DNA of 64,000 bases from NCBI GenBank assembly GCA_013368445.1, contig JAACJO010000020.1, positions 1 through 64,000 of the forward strand, read 5' to 3'. Positions 44,277 through 54,275 of this stretch are shown here, piece by piece. This stretch comes from Leucocoprinus leucothites (lineage: Eukaryota > Basidiomycota > Agaricomycetes > Agaricales > Agaricaceae). The notes beneath the pieces are model-generated. The model did not search any database, had not been told where the DNA came from, and saw only the letters and a program-made list of their open reading frames with translations. A program made the position numbers and the translations under genes. Every line of letters begins with the position of its first letter. Position 1 is the stretch's first letter.

Positions 44277-44337
44277 AGTCAATAATGTAGTAGACACCAT
44301 CAAAGAAATCAATGATGGTGGTAAGAGGGAAAGGAGG
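42736..44337 (-). mobile_element. LINE-A fragment A-5 (5' part)
   Basis: Minus-strand 5' end of LINE-A: complete 5' terminus at 44337, ORF1 down to the Pro-rich linker (EMPPSIL) where it is cut at the D-2 tail. No ORF2. Confidence 0.84.
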
Positions 44338-44493
44338 ATGTCTACAAGTATTTGTAGATAGTTCTCTCTCTCATCTTTCTGAATCTTTCTCTTCCTTCGC
44401 TCCTGAATCCAAGCCTGGATCCTGTCTCATGGACATCTTTTCTAATTCCATTCACTTCCATCCCTGCAATCACTTGGACAAACATGAGATATA
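44338..44493 (+). pseudogene. LINE-A fragment A-6 (ORF2, before RNase H)
   Basis: A 156-bp plus-strand piece equivalent to about 30760-30890 of A-4 (DSSLSHLSESFSSFAPESKPGSCLMDIFSNSIHFHPCNH). It ends abruptly at solo LTR G-2. Too short to say which copy it came from. Confidence 0.78.
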
Positions 44494-45052
44494 TGTTAAG
44501 CGTGCAAACGCTATGGGTGGGGAGCCGACGTCAAGGACCGGTTGGACAGAGGTATGACAGAGGTAAGGCAGGAGCCGGTCGTCAGATGCGGGAGCGGGTT
44601 GTGGCCTCAACTTATGTGTTGTGCCAACTACTGATGCTTGACCCGGATTTCAGGCAAGATAAGAGAACTGAGGATGAACAGAGAGCAGAGGAAAGTAGCG
44701 TATCGCTAAGTTGATTATCAGACTGAGGAATCCAAGTACAAAGTCGTGCTACTTATATACGATGCTGGATATAGGATCAGATAAGGAAAACAAGCAAAGT
44801 AGTAAATGGAGAAATAATCAAAGTGGAGTCCGCAAATTTTACAAGGCTAGAAGATAGAAAATTTACTATTAAACAGTTGTCAGAAAATTTCAACAAGGCG
44901 GTATGAATTAATAAAATGGAAGGTGTCAGAATAAGTCCGAAGGCGAAAGACCGATACAAACTGAAGTAACCGATATTCGAAAACGGATAGGAGTTCATGA
45001 AAATAATACCAAGTTCGAACCGTCAGCTGTTCTTGAGGTTCGGCTCATGACA
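44494..45052 (-). repeat. Solo LTR G-2 of the second gypsy subfamily, no TSD
   Basis: 559 bp, TGTTAAGCGTGC...CATGACA, the same length as G-1 and closely similar. The self-priming 11-mer is at 44714-44724 and CTACTTATATACGATG follows. The flanking 5-mers are ATATA and GAGTG, not a duplication, and the flanks belong to different parts and strands of LINE-A. Confidence 0.92.
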
Positions 45053-45413
45053 GAGTGTGATGCTGCACGCAAGAGTGTAGTGGGGGCAGCAGTGGGTGAT
45101 GGAGGGGGGGAGATTGAGATTGATGAGTCAGAATCACTCTCACCACTCTCTTCTTCTTGGTCAGAGCCAGCCCTGGATGGGGTAGCAGACTTGGCATTGT
45201 CTTAGATAGAATGCCTAGTCGATTTGATAGATAGCACAGGAGATTTAGAACGGTTGTGCTTGTTGAGTGAGACATGTGTTTCAGTGTTGGTGAGGTTCAT
45301 GGGGTCTGAAGATGGTGGTGGGGAACCCTTAAGGTCCACCCAATGCAATGGTGTAGTCATTTCAATAGTATTCATAGCCAATATGTATGTAGACACCATC
45401 AAAGAAATCAATG
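45053..45413 (-). pseudogene. LINE-A fragment A-7 (ORF1 N-terminus)
   Basis: Minus-strand piece with MNTIEMTTPLHWVDLKGSPPPSSDPMNLTNTETHVSLNKHN (ATG 45375-45373) and the downstream Ser/Asp-rich stretch, cut at the LTR. The 5' UTR is truncated at 45413 where E-2 starts. Confidence 0.8.
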
Positions 45414-46402
45414 CTTCTTGACAGGGCTGGCGGTAGCAGTGGCAGCCTGGTGCATAGCAGCAATGCACTCAGGCTCGAGGGAAGGGTTTTCCTGTGCTAG
45501 CTTGATGAGCAACACAGGAGATGCCGAAGTGCCTAAACAAGCAGCCTCCGCAAACAAGTGCTGGTGAGGCACTGGAGCAGAGGTAGGGATTGGCACCTTT
45601 GCAGGTACTTGAATGGGGAGGCCACTAGCACACACCTTAGAGGGCGCTTGCTTGGGCAGTACAGGGGGACAGGCTAGGGCAGGCTGCGGTGCCTTGGGCA
45701 TTTGTTTGGGCACCTTTGGGGAGCCCATGTCAATGTCACATGGTTCTGCTTTGTCAGCAGATCCATGGGTCACCTCATGGGCAATGTGCATACATTTAGG
45801 GCGGGCCTCCTCAACTCTAGAGGCACAGTCCCAGATGAAATCTGCAAATGTGGCCCATCCCTGGGCTCACATTTGCTTGCTGATGAGGGCTGTGTCACCT
45901 TGGCCCTGGTTGAAGATCTCTGCAACCATCACGACGAGAGTCAGAATGATTACAGTAGTGGTGGCCTCTGAAAGAGGGCCTGGGGAACACTCCTGATGAA
46001 GCAGGAGAAGAAATGGAGCCCAGCAAGAGCCCAAGTCTCAACAGACTCCTCAGTTGACCTGGAGGAGACGGCAGATGGCAGTGCTGGGGGAGGGGGGTTC
46101 TTCACTGGGTAGAACGTCTGTCCACTGGCAGTGAAGGGTTTTGGAGATGGTGATAGAACGTCAGCAGCAGGGGGAGGTACTAGCTGTGACAGAATGTCAG
46201 CAGCAGGCAGGGAGGAGAGTTCAGGTGACAAAATGTCAGCCTGGGGAGATCCAAAGAACCTGTGAATGTTGCAGAGATCATCGTAGGGGTCGAGATGCTC
46301 ATCTTTGGACATCTCAGTGATGTTGAGCTTGTTGGCAGAAGCTTTGGCAGACTTAGTAGTTTGGTGGGGGGGCTTGTTAGACTTAGACTTTCGCTTGCCC
46401 AT
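45414..46402 (-). pseudogene. Family E gag-like ORF1, N-terminal half (E-2)
   Basis: ATG 46402-46400, MGKRKSKSNKPPH (MGxxxS pattern). ADKLNITEMSKDEHLDPYDDL-type sequence, Pro/Ser-rich region, then a frameshift near 45970. Clean piece 45408-45791 (AHEVTHGSADKAEPCDIDMGSPKVPKQMP...LIKLAQENPSLEPECIAAMHQ). It establishes the N-terminus of family E, which E-1 lacks. Confidence 0.8.
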
Positions 46403-46487
46403 GTAGAATAGGCAGGAATACGATGTAAACTAGATGTCTTAAAACACACCAACTAAGAGATGGTGGTGGTAAGAGGTCAAGGAGGAA
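45414..46487 (-). mobile_element. Half-LINE family E fragment E-2 with complete 5' end
   Basis: Minus strand. The 5' end near 46487 carries the family start motif (rc of TCCTTGACCTCTTACCACC). It includes the 5' UTR, the start of ORF1 and about half of it, and is cut at 45414 (CTTCTTGACAGGG) in the MHQAATATAS region. No 3' end of family E is present anywhere in the window. Confidence 0.82.
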
Positions 46488-46490
46488 TGC

Positions 46491-46694
46491 CCTTCCTATG
46501 CTTCCACTCTCCTGATTGACAACAAGTCTGGGATTGATGTTTCCAAGAATCCTGAGCATCATGGTTGCATGAAGCACCTGGATCTGCAGTTCTACTGGCT
46601 CCGGGATGCTGTACAGTCTGCTTTCATTGCTCCAGAGTACATCCCCACCAGCCAGAATGTGGCAGACTTGTTTACCAAGGTAGTTCTGCTCTAG
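46491..46694 (+). pseudogene. Copia RNase H, C-terminal fragment
   Basis: Translates as ...STLLIDNKSGIDVSKNPEHH, KHLDLQFYWLRDAV, IAPEYIPTSQNVADLFTK then VVLL-stop. DNKS, the KHLD..Y..R block and ADLFTK are signatures of the Ty1/copia RNase H end. The usual ...FTKPL continuation is altered. Open from 46491 to TAG 46692-46694 but without a start. Confidence 0.86.
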
Positions 46695-46796
46695 ATGATG
46701 GAGTTTGCAGTTCCCATGCTAGGATTGACTTGCTAGAGGATGTAGCTGTCGATTTTGGTGTTTCCAACAACTTGTGGACTTGTCAGATCAAGGGGG

Positions 46797-47099
46797 TGTG
46801 TCAGATGTCCTCTGGACAGTCTACAAGCATTTGTGATTGATTTGTTGATATGTGAAGTTAGAGTTGATGCAGAGGTTGCTTAGTCAGTTGTAGATCACCT
46901 GACTGGATGTTCAACTCTCCTATGACGCTTTCTTGACTCTCAGTCATTTACAATTGTCCACAGGTGAGTACAAGTCTCTATCTTGTTAATACAGTCATTT
47001 ACAGTTGTCCACAGATTCCTGTGTGAGTTGTGAGCTCCCTGGGCAATTTCTCTGGTTTCTAGGACCTCCTACACATCCCCTGTGTGTCACCTTCTAACA
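46797..47099 (+). repeat. Copia 3' LTR
   Basis: 303 bp directly after the polypurine tract, ending CTAACA. It contains a tandem-like repetition of CAGTCATTTACA(G/A)TTGTCCACAG at 46943-46964 and 46993-47014. It is not the same LTR family as the 226-bp solo LTR at 33966. The right border is set by the return of LINE-A sequence. Confidence 0.72.
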
Positions 47100-47578
47100 G
47101 AGACCACAGGTTGAGTTGCCTAGCATACCCATAGCTTTCACTGTGGATAATGCTTTGGTGGAGTAATATCAAACATGCTCTTGAAACAAGAGTCAACGGT
47201 CGAAGTAGACACTAAGGTATCTCTAGAAGGGTTTTGGATAGAGGAGGGGGCCACTGATGTTGGATAAGTCAAGTGGGGGATTGGAATTGTTATGATGGCA
47301 AGAGAAATGGAAGACCTCAGATTTGTTGTGTTCAACGACTAATCCAAAGTTGGTGTATATGGAGTTAATAATGGAATATGCTAATTTGAGGGAAGAAATA
47401 GTGTCAGTGTAGTTCTTCACTTGAGATATACAAAGCCCATCATCAACAAAAGATAAGAGGGAAGAAGGGATAGATTGTAGGCGAGCACATTGATCAAACA
47501 TGAACATGAGAGGCACCAAGTAGAGTGCTGAAAGGATGGGTGAGAGAGTTGAACCTTGCCCTATGCCAACATCCATGT
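47100..47578 (-). pseudogene. LINE-A fragment A-8 (ORF2 reverse transcriptase)
   Basis: Minus-strand piece covering VGIGQGSTLSPILSALYLVPLMF, SFVDDGLCISQVKNYTDTI, LGLVVEHNKSEVFHFS and the following thumb region. The catalytic FVDD (near 47445) is intact but the domain is cut on both sides. Confidence 0.84.
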
Positions 47579-47759
47579 CTTTTTTTTTTTTTTAAAAAAA
47601 TCAATGAATTTATATAGTGGTGCTCGATCACAGTCCGCTTTTAACTAAATGATACAAACAGATGGTACACTATGGCAAGCTGGGGTACACAAAGCAGTCA
47701 AAGACCGCTTAAGACAGAGACTATATATGATTAGTCCAGCAAAATAGAGAAGACTCAGA
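47579..47759 (-). mobile_element. LINE-A fragment A-9 (3' end only)
   Basis: Poly-T/A start (47579-47600), then about 160 bp of LINE-A 3' UTR on the minus strand (TTTATATAGTGGTGCTCGATCACAGTCC...). It is a very short 5'-truncated insertion or a remnant of the element whose RT lies at 47100-47578; no TSD supports either view. Confidence 0.75.
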
Positions 47760-47825
47760 AACCATCCTTCTTTCCCTCTAACCACTATCATCGATTTCTT
47801 TGACGGTGTCTACATACATATTGGC

Positions 47826-49956
47826 TATGAATACTACTGAAATAACTACACCATCGCACTAGGTGGACCTTAAGGGTACCCCACCACTGTCTTTGGACCC
47901 TATGAACCTTGCTGATACTGAAACACATGTCTCATTCAGCAAGTGTGACTGCTCAAACTCTCCTGTGCTATCTATCAAATCGACTAGGCACTCTATTCAA
48001 GATGATGCCAAGTCTGCTGCCTCCTCCAGGGCTGGCTCCAACTAAGAAGAAGAGAGTGGTGAGAGCAAATCTGATTTGTCTATTTCAATCTCCCCCCCTC
48101 CATCACCCATCACTGTCCCTGCTACACTATCATGTGCAGCATCACACTCATCTCTTAGAACTCCCCCTCCTCCCTCTTCACGCACCAAGTGAGCTCATAC
48201 TTGTGAGTCTCATAGAGGTCTGGACACCACCCCCAAGGCCATCTCAAGAACTGTGTCGATGAGTGCATATGATGGCTTCAAATCACCTATCCCCTTTTGC
48301 CCATTTGGAGAAGGGTTCATAGGTGAGCTCCAACCACCTGATCCTTTAAATCTGAACTCTTGTGGGGACACATGGAGTGACCAAGAGGATGGGATACTCA
48401 AAGACAGGGTACCTGTCAATAGGTTCTTTGGACCCCCACCCACCTCAAGGCTGCCTCATGCGATCCATGGATCTGCTGAGTCAGCAAATGCTGTGCCATC
48501 TGGCACTCTGGCTACTTTTTTTGCTGGTTCATCCAATACTAATGACGTCATACCTGACATTACAACACAGCTGCAGGAGTCTAGGCCTGCACAGCCACAA
48601 CTTCTGCATCTCAAGGCCCCATCAAACACAGCCACCGAAGAAATGATTATCATTGGTGAAGCTGCATACAAAGTGCTTGAGGCGCTTAAATATGTTACAA
48701 ATTTCTTTAAACATCGTGCTGCACTGGGTTTATGACCTGGTGAAAAAGACTTGAGGGTTCCCCAAATGGGGGAGCCAATCTATTGTTTACTTACCACTAT
48801 GTTTAAGTCAGGCTGGGACTGCTTGTCTATCAATGGTGAAAGTGGTCTCATAATTGTTGAGGCACTGAGACAATATCTTAGCCCCCCTTCCAACATCCCC
48901 ATGACAGATTCCTCCCCCCCTCCAAGAGGCAAGGGCAAAGGAAAGAAGGTATGTAAACTTTCTCCATCTTTCATCCCAACCCCCCTATTTCTGTCTGGTA
49001 TTGTCTTCGGGCAAACTAATCCCACAGCTCGTATCAATGACAACCACATGAACATCGACCAAGCCCCTCCAGACAAGGGCACTCTTCCCCTTCCTCAGAA
49101 TGACATTTCATCTTCTAATAAAGCACATGATGTTCTGTCTGTTTCAGGCTCCTGCAAGGCAAGGAATGACGTTATGTCTTCTAAGCCTGCCGGTCCTATC
49201 CATGTCTCCTGGGCCCCTCCTCCACTTTCCAATCACATGACTCCAAGGAACAGGAGTGGAAACTTTGAGTGTTCAGTTGGGTGCCCTTCTTCTGATGGCC
49301 AGGCTCAGCCATCAAAACCTAACCCTAAGGGAGCCTCTGAAATGCCACCCTCCATTCCCCCTCCTGACTGTAAGGCATCCATCAAACCCCTTACAAAAAA
49401 CTTCAACAAGAAGAATGTGTCATTCACTGATGCCGCCTGACGGGGTGTCCAGCCAGCAGCTTCCTCTTCCAACTCCCCCAACATTGATGGGGTTAAGATG
49501 TGCAAAATGATACTTGCATTCCCCAAACTCTCATATGATAAAGTCCTTGCCATGTACAAGGCAGGCTTTGGTAGCGCCCAACCTCAGGTGCCTGAGCCTC
49601 CAATCACAAGCACTCAACGTGCTAAACCCAAAATGACAATGCATGGGCCCACTTGTCACCAAGTCCTTATCCCTTTCAAGGGAAATATTATCGCAGATCA
49701 CATTGAAGACTTCAATAAAGCAACTGAATTCTGTAATTGCAGTCTCACTGCCACTCAATCTAAACTTCACATTGAATCTGTCTGTGAATCATACAATGGC
49801 ATTTCCATTGCCACTCCCACTGACCTTGACACTATTAAATCCTGGCTGAAAAAAGCCTGGCAATTAGGAGATGCTATCCCCATTGAGCCCCATCTTCCAC
49901 AATTGAAGTCTTTCCTCAAAATCATTGGTGTCCCTTATTGGATAGCCAATTCTTCC
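47826..49956 (+). pseudogene. LINE-A A-10 ORF1, broken and truncated
   Basis: ATG 47826-47828 (MNTTEITTPSH-like), with an early frameshift and stop (TAA 48043-48045). Then MSMSAYDGFKSPIPFCPFGEGFIGELQP, EEMIIIGEAAYKVLEALKYVTNFF, stop TGA 48733-48735, MGEPIYCLLTTMFKSGWDCL, KGKGKGKK, NVSFTDAA-TGA (49438-49440), MCKMILAFPKLSYDKVLAMYKAGF, FLKIIGVPYWIANSS. The WDSQ block and knuckles are missing because of the break after B-3. Confidence 0.85.
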
Positions 49957-51562
49957 ATCCCTCCTTGACCTCTTACCACCACCATCTATTTGTTGGTGTG
50001 AAGTTAGACATCTAGTGTACACCATTTCTACCTATCTAATATGGGCAGACATAAATCTAAAGCTATCGCTCATGAAATTGTGAACATGGATCTTGACTCC
50101 AACATCGCGTCCAGTGATGACAAGCTCAACATGATCAAAGAGGTCCCAAGGCCCTCCACCTCCACCCAGCCGACCTGCACAATGATGGATTTCAAGGCTC
50201 TAGTCGCTTCCATGAGGGCTGACATTCAGTTGCCCTCACCTCTCCCCTCAGTGCCCGCTGATGTTCCATCGCTGGCACCTACTACTCAGCCTCTGGTGAC
50301 CTTTGGTCCCAAGGCCCCTCTCGTCGCTGGTAGTACCACATACTACCCAGTCCCCACTCCTTCCCAATTGCGCCATCCACCCCATTGTCCTCCACTGGGA
50401 CCATGCCTGGAGACGATGCCGCAGCCAAGTGGGCTTTCAACAGCCTCAAGAAGTTCTCGCGCTTCATGCGAGAGCTTCCTGACAATTCCCTCCTCAATGA
50501 GGACTATGCCAAGGCGTGCATTAGCTATTTTGCCAGTGCTGTCTATGAATTCGAGATGAGCAGGCATGGGAGTGCATGCATTTCCATGGGCAAACAGTGG
50601 GCCAGCCACAGCTGGACCACCTTTCACTCCTTCATGCAGGGCTTCACTCAGTTCAATGAGCTGGAAGCCTCCCCTAATGACACACATGTCATCCATAAGG
50701 CAACCCATGGATCTGCTGACAAAGTGGAACCATTTGACATCGACATGGGCTCCCCCAAGGCACCCAAGCAAATGCCCAAGGCACCACGGCCTGCCCCAGC
50801 CCATCCTTCTGTACTACCCAAGCAAGCGCCCCCTAAGGCACATGCTAGTGGCCCCCCTCAAGCACCCATAAAGGTGCCCATCCCCACTTCTGCTCCAGCA
50901 CCTCATCAGCGCTCGTTTGCGGAAGCCACTCATTCCAGGGCTTCAGTGCCACCTGCGTTGGTCATCAAGCTGGCACAGGCAAACCCCTCCCTCAACCCTG
51001 ATCACATTGCCATGATGCATCAGGCCACCACTGCCACCACTGGCTCTGCCAAGAAGCTATGCATGACCACTGCCAGGCCCACCCACCAGCAATTGTTCCT
51101 TGATTTCACTGGGGATGCCAGTGAGATCACCTATCTCCACCACAAGGCCATGCACCTTCTCAACAATGCCCTCTCACATGCCAAGTCTTCCTTGCGTGTT
51201 GAGAATATCACCAAGGCGTACAGCACTATTGCACTGTACACCTCTGCCATACCCTCGGACTCCGACATCACTGTCATCGAGTCTGCTATCCCCTCCATCT
51301 TTACTACCCCATTCGAGCTGAAGATGCACCACCCCAGGTCAAGGTCTTATCTCAAGATCCTCAATGTCCCCTTCCACGTGAATGGTATCTGTATTATGCC
51401 AGTTCAGATCACCGATCGCATGCAATTGTCTCCATTCAAGGACACTTTTGCTAACATTTCATCTGTGTGCATTATGTGCAACTCCCCCAGGCCGACACTG
51501 CAACCATTTGTTTCAACCTATGGGACTCTCAGTTATGAGCTGGCACCAAGAAGCTCCTCAAC

Positions 51563-53787
51563 ATCCCTCCTTGTCCTCTTACCACCACCATTGAAAGTTG
51601 GTGTTTGTTCTGAGGCATTCTTACATCATCTATCTACGCTACTATGGGTAGATGCAAGTCTAGAAACACTGCAAACCAGTTTGCAGCACTCAAATCTGAG
51701 TCCACCATGTCCGACGACAAGCTCAACATCACTGAGATGGCCGAAGATGACCACCTCAACCCCTATGACAACCCTCTCAATGTGCGAGGGTTCTTTGGCT
51801 CCCCCCAAGCTGACATTTCGTTGCCTGGCCCCTCCCAACTGACTGCTGATGTTCCATTGCTGTCAGTTGCTCCCCCAGTGGCTGACATCTTGTCACCACT
51901 AAAACCCTTCACAGCCGGTGGAACCACCTTCTACCCTGTCGATGCTCCCCCTGTTGTGCCCGAGTCAGTGACCTCCTCCAAGGGAAAGAAGAAGGAGCTC
52001 ACCCCAAAGTGCACTCTCTCCAGCCTCCAGACATTCCTCAAGTGGTTAGAGGATTGTGCCGAATCCCACTCCTCCATCGCAGAGGAAGATGCTTCTGTGG
52101 CCGTCACATGCCTTGCTAAGGTGGCCTTTGTCATCATCAATGAGCTGAAACTTGACGGCACCCCCCTCTCCTTGCACTTGCTCAACTCTTGTGGGTTGAT
52201 CAATTTTGGAGATGCAATGTACGACCTCAGGTGCAAGCGTGGGCTGCCTGAGGCTGGCCCTAAAGCAACATGTGTTGTCCATGAGGCGACCTATGGATCC
52301 ACTGACTCAGCAGGTCCACATGACATCGACATGGGTTCCCCAAAGGTGCCCACTCTACCACCCCTGGATTGTTGGCCCATCCCTCCTTACTGCCCAAGCC
52401 AGCGCCTGCAAAGGCCCACACTAGTGGCAAAGCACCCATTCAAGCACCCTCCGCTCCTAAGGTTAGGTCTGATGGCCAAGCCTGGCGAGCACCCATCCCA
52501 CCCTCGGTGGCTAAGAAGTTGTTCACTGAGGTTGCCCATACCCTGGCATCTGTGGCAGCACTTATCAAGCTAGCCCAGTCCCACCCCACCCTCAAGCCTG
52601 ATTGCATCACTGCAATGCATCAGGCTGCCCTTGCTGATGCACCTTCTGCGAAGAAGCCATGTATGACCATGTTGGGTCCCACCCAGTGCCAACTCCTCCT
52701 CGATTTCACTGGCAGTGCTGGTGATATCACTTACCTCCACCACAAGGCCATGCGCCTCCTTAATGACTCCCTCACTTGTGTGAAGAGTTCCCTTCATGTT
52801 GAGAACATTGCCCAGGCATATGACACTATTTCGTTGTACACCAACTCCGTTGCCACCGATGCTGATGCATTGGTGATTGAATCCTCCCTCTCCTCAGCCT
52901 TCACCACCCCATTCAAGCTGAAGACCAAGTGTCCCAGGTCCAGGTCCTACCTCAAGATCCTGGATGTCCCTTACTACACGAGTGGCATCCACACCACTCC
53001 ACAACACATCACTGACCGTATGTGTCTATCTCCCTTCAAGGAGGTATTTGCTAACATCTCTTCTGTGTGCATCATACGCAACTCTGCCAAAGCCGACACC
53101 ACCACCGTTTGGGTCGACCTTTGGGATTCTCAGTCCGGCACCAACACTAAGCACCTGGTCGGCAAATACCTCAACTTTGACAGCATTCAGTCTATGATCA
53201 GGGCTACATGCACTCACTCTGGGACCCCCCAGTGTCAACGATGCTGGTGTTGGGGCCACACTACCACCACCTGTCGCAACTGTGCTCTCAGGTGTTCACA
53301 ATGTGGTGGGCCACATCGGTCCGAGAATTACCGCACCACCTCCTCCTGCTGTAAGGGGTTGCCAAAGGCTAACCCCCCCATTCAGCCCATACCCACTGGG
53401 GAACCCTGTCCCCATATTAAGTGCGTCAATTGTGGCAAGGAACATGCTGCTACTGACCACAAGTGTGCATTCTGGCACCATTGGTTCGATCAGGATTGGC
53501 TGCAAAGTCATTCTGGCTCTGCTAGTCAGCCCTGGGCCTAGGGGGAGCTCCCTAGTATCAACACATCATCCCCCATCCATTGCCGGTTGCTGGATGGGCT
53601 CCCACCAACCACAAGGCCTGCCATCAGATGCAGTGATATTGGTATATGTCTTATTTCTTTGTATTTTGTTACATGCCTAGCCCCTTCTACTGTCAATTCG
53701 TGTATTGTCTTGGACAGGACCTTTATATATTCCCAGTTGTTTACTCTTGTGTAGTCAGTAGCAGTATCGGTTCCCTGTAGTAGATAT
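51563..53787 (+). mobile_element. Half-LINE family C copy C-4 in B-3, lacking its 3' tail
   Basis: Complete 5' end (ATCCCTCCTTGTCCTCTTACC), ORF1, most of the 3' UTR, then a cut at CCTGTAGTAGATA without the last 80 nt or so or poly-A. No TSD. The flanking B-3 sequence lacks about 60 bp compared with B-1, so a deletion removed the 3' junction after insertion. Confidence 0.85.
51644..53541 (+). pseudogene. Family C gag-like ORF1 (C-4), one frameshift
   Basis: ATG 51644, MGRCKSRNTANQF. Frame 1 runs to about 52375 (LSSLQTFLKWLEDCAESHSSIAEEDASVAVTCLAKVAFVIINELKL). An 8-base loss relative to C-2 near 52378 shifts the frame, and 52369-53541 is then open for 390 codons with KKPCMTMLGPTQCQLLLDF, RSRSYLKILDVPYYTSGI, VDLWDSQSGTNTKHLVGKYLNF and three intact knuckles (CQRCWCWGHTTTTC, CSQCGGPHRSENY with His to Tyr, CVNCGKEHAATDHKC). 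Stop TAG 53539-53541. The longest clean family C C-terminus. Confidence 0.89.
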
Positions 53788-54275
53788 TGCCCACCCTAGT
53801 GTCCCTCAGTGCCAGCGCTGTTGGCACTTTGATCACTCTACTCCCACCTGCCACAACCATGCACTCAGGTGTTCCCAGTGTGGTGGTCCTCACCATAGTG
53901 AGAACCATTGCTCCACATTGTTGTGCTGTAAGGGGAGTCCGAAGGCAAACCCCCCTATCCTACCCACACCTGCTGGAGAGCCCTGTCCCCATATCTCATG
54001 TATCAACTGCAAGGGTGACCATGTAGCTGATGATTGAAAGTGCCTGTTCTGGCACCACCAGTTCAACCATGATTGGCTTAGCCATCACAAGGAGGACAAT
54101 AGGAGGCCCTGGTAGTAGGTTGTGTGCCTACTTCAACACATCTTCCAACCCTGTTGGTACATCACTAGGGCCACACACACATGTAAGCTTACTGTTAGAG
54201 GTCTGTGAGTTGGACTTTAGTTTCATTTCTTTGTTACTATGCCATGTCTCTTTGCTGTCAAGTAGTGTACTATAT

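Larger units (their letters stand above)
46488..47099 (+). mobile_element. Ty1/copia 3' end: RNase H tail, polypurine tract, 3' LTR
   Basis: A copia-type element truncated on the left. It has the last 67 codons of RNase H (46491-46694), a short untranslated stretch, the polypurine tract AGATCAAGGGGG (46785-46796) and an LTR from TGTGTCAG (46797) to CTAACA (47099), 303 bp. No other part of the element is present. Confidence 0.83.
50041..54115 (+). pseudogene. Family B gag-like ORF1 (B-3), split by C-4
   Basis: ATG 50041, MGRHKSKAIAHEI. A frameshift near 50365-50385 moves to a second clean frame (50385 onward): KKFSRFMRELPDNSLLNEDYAKACISYFASAVYEFEM, MHQATTATTGSAKKLCMTTARPTHQQLFLDF, RSRSYLKILNVPFHVNGI; codon CAA (51423-51425) stands where B-2 has CGA. 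A second frameshift near 51490 and the C-4 insertion follow. The knuckle region (CQRCWHFDHSTPTC, CSQCGGPHHSENH) is at 53800-54050. Stop TAG 54113-54115. Confidence 0.84.
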
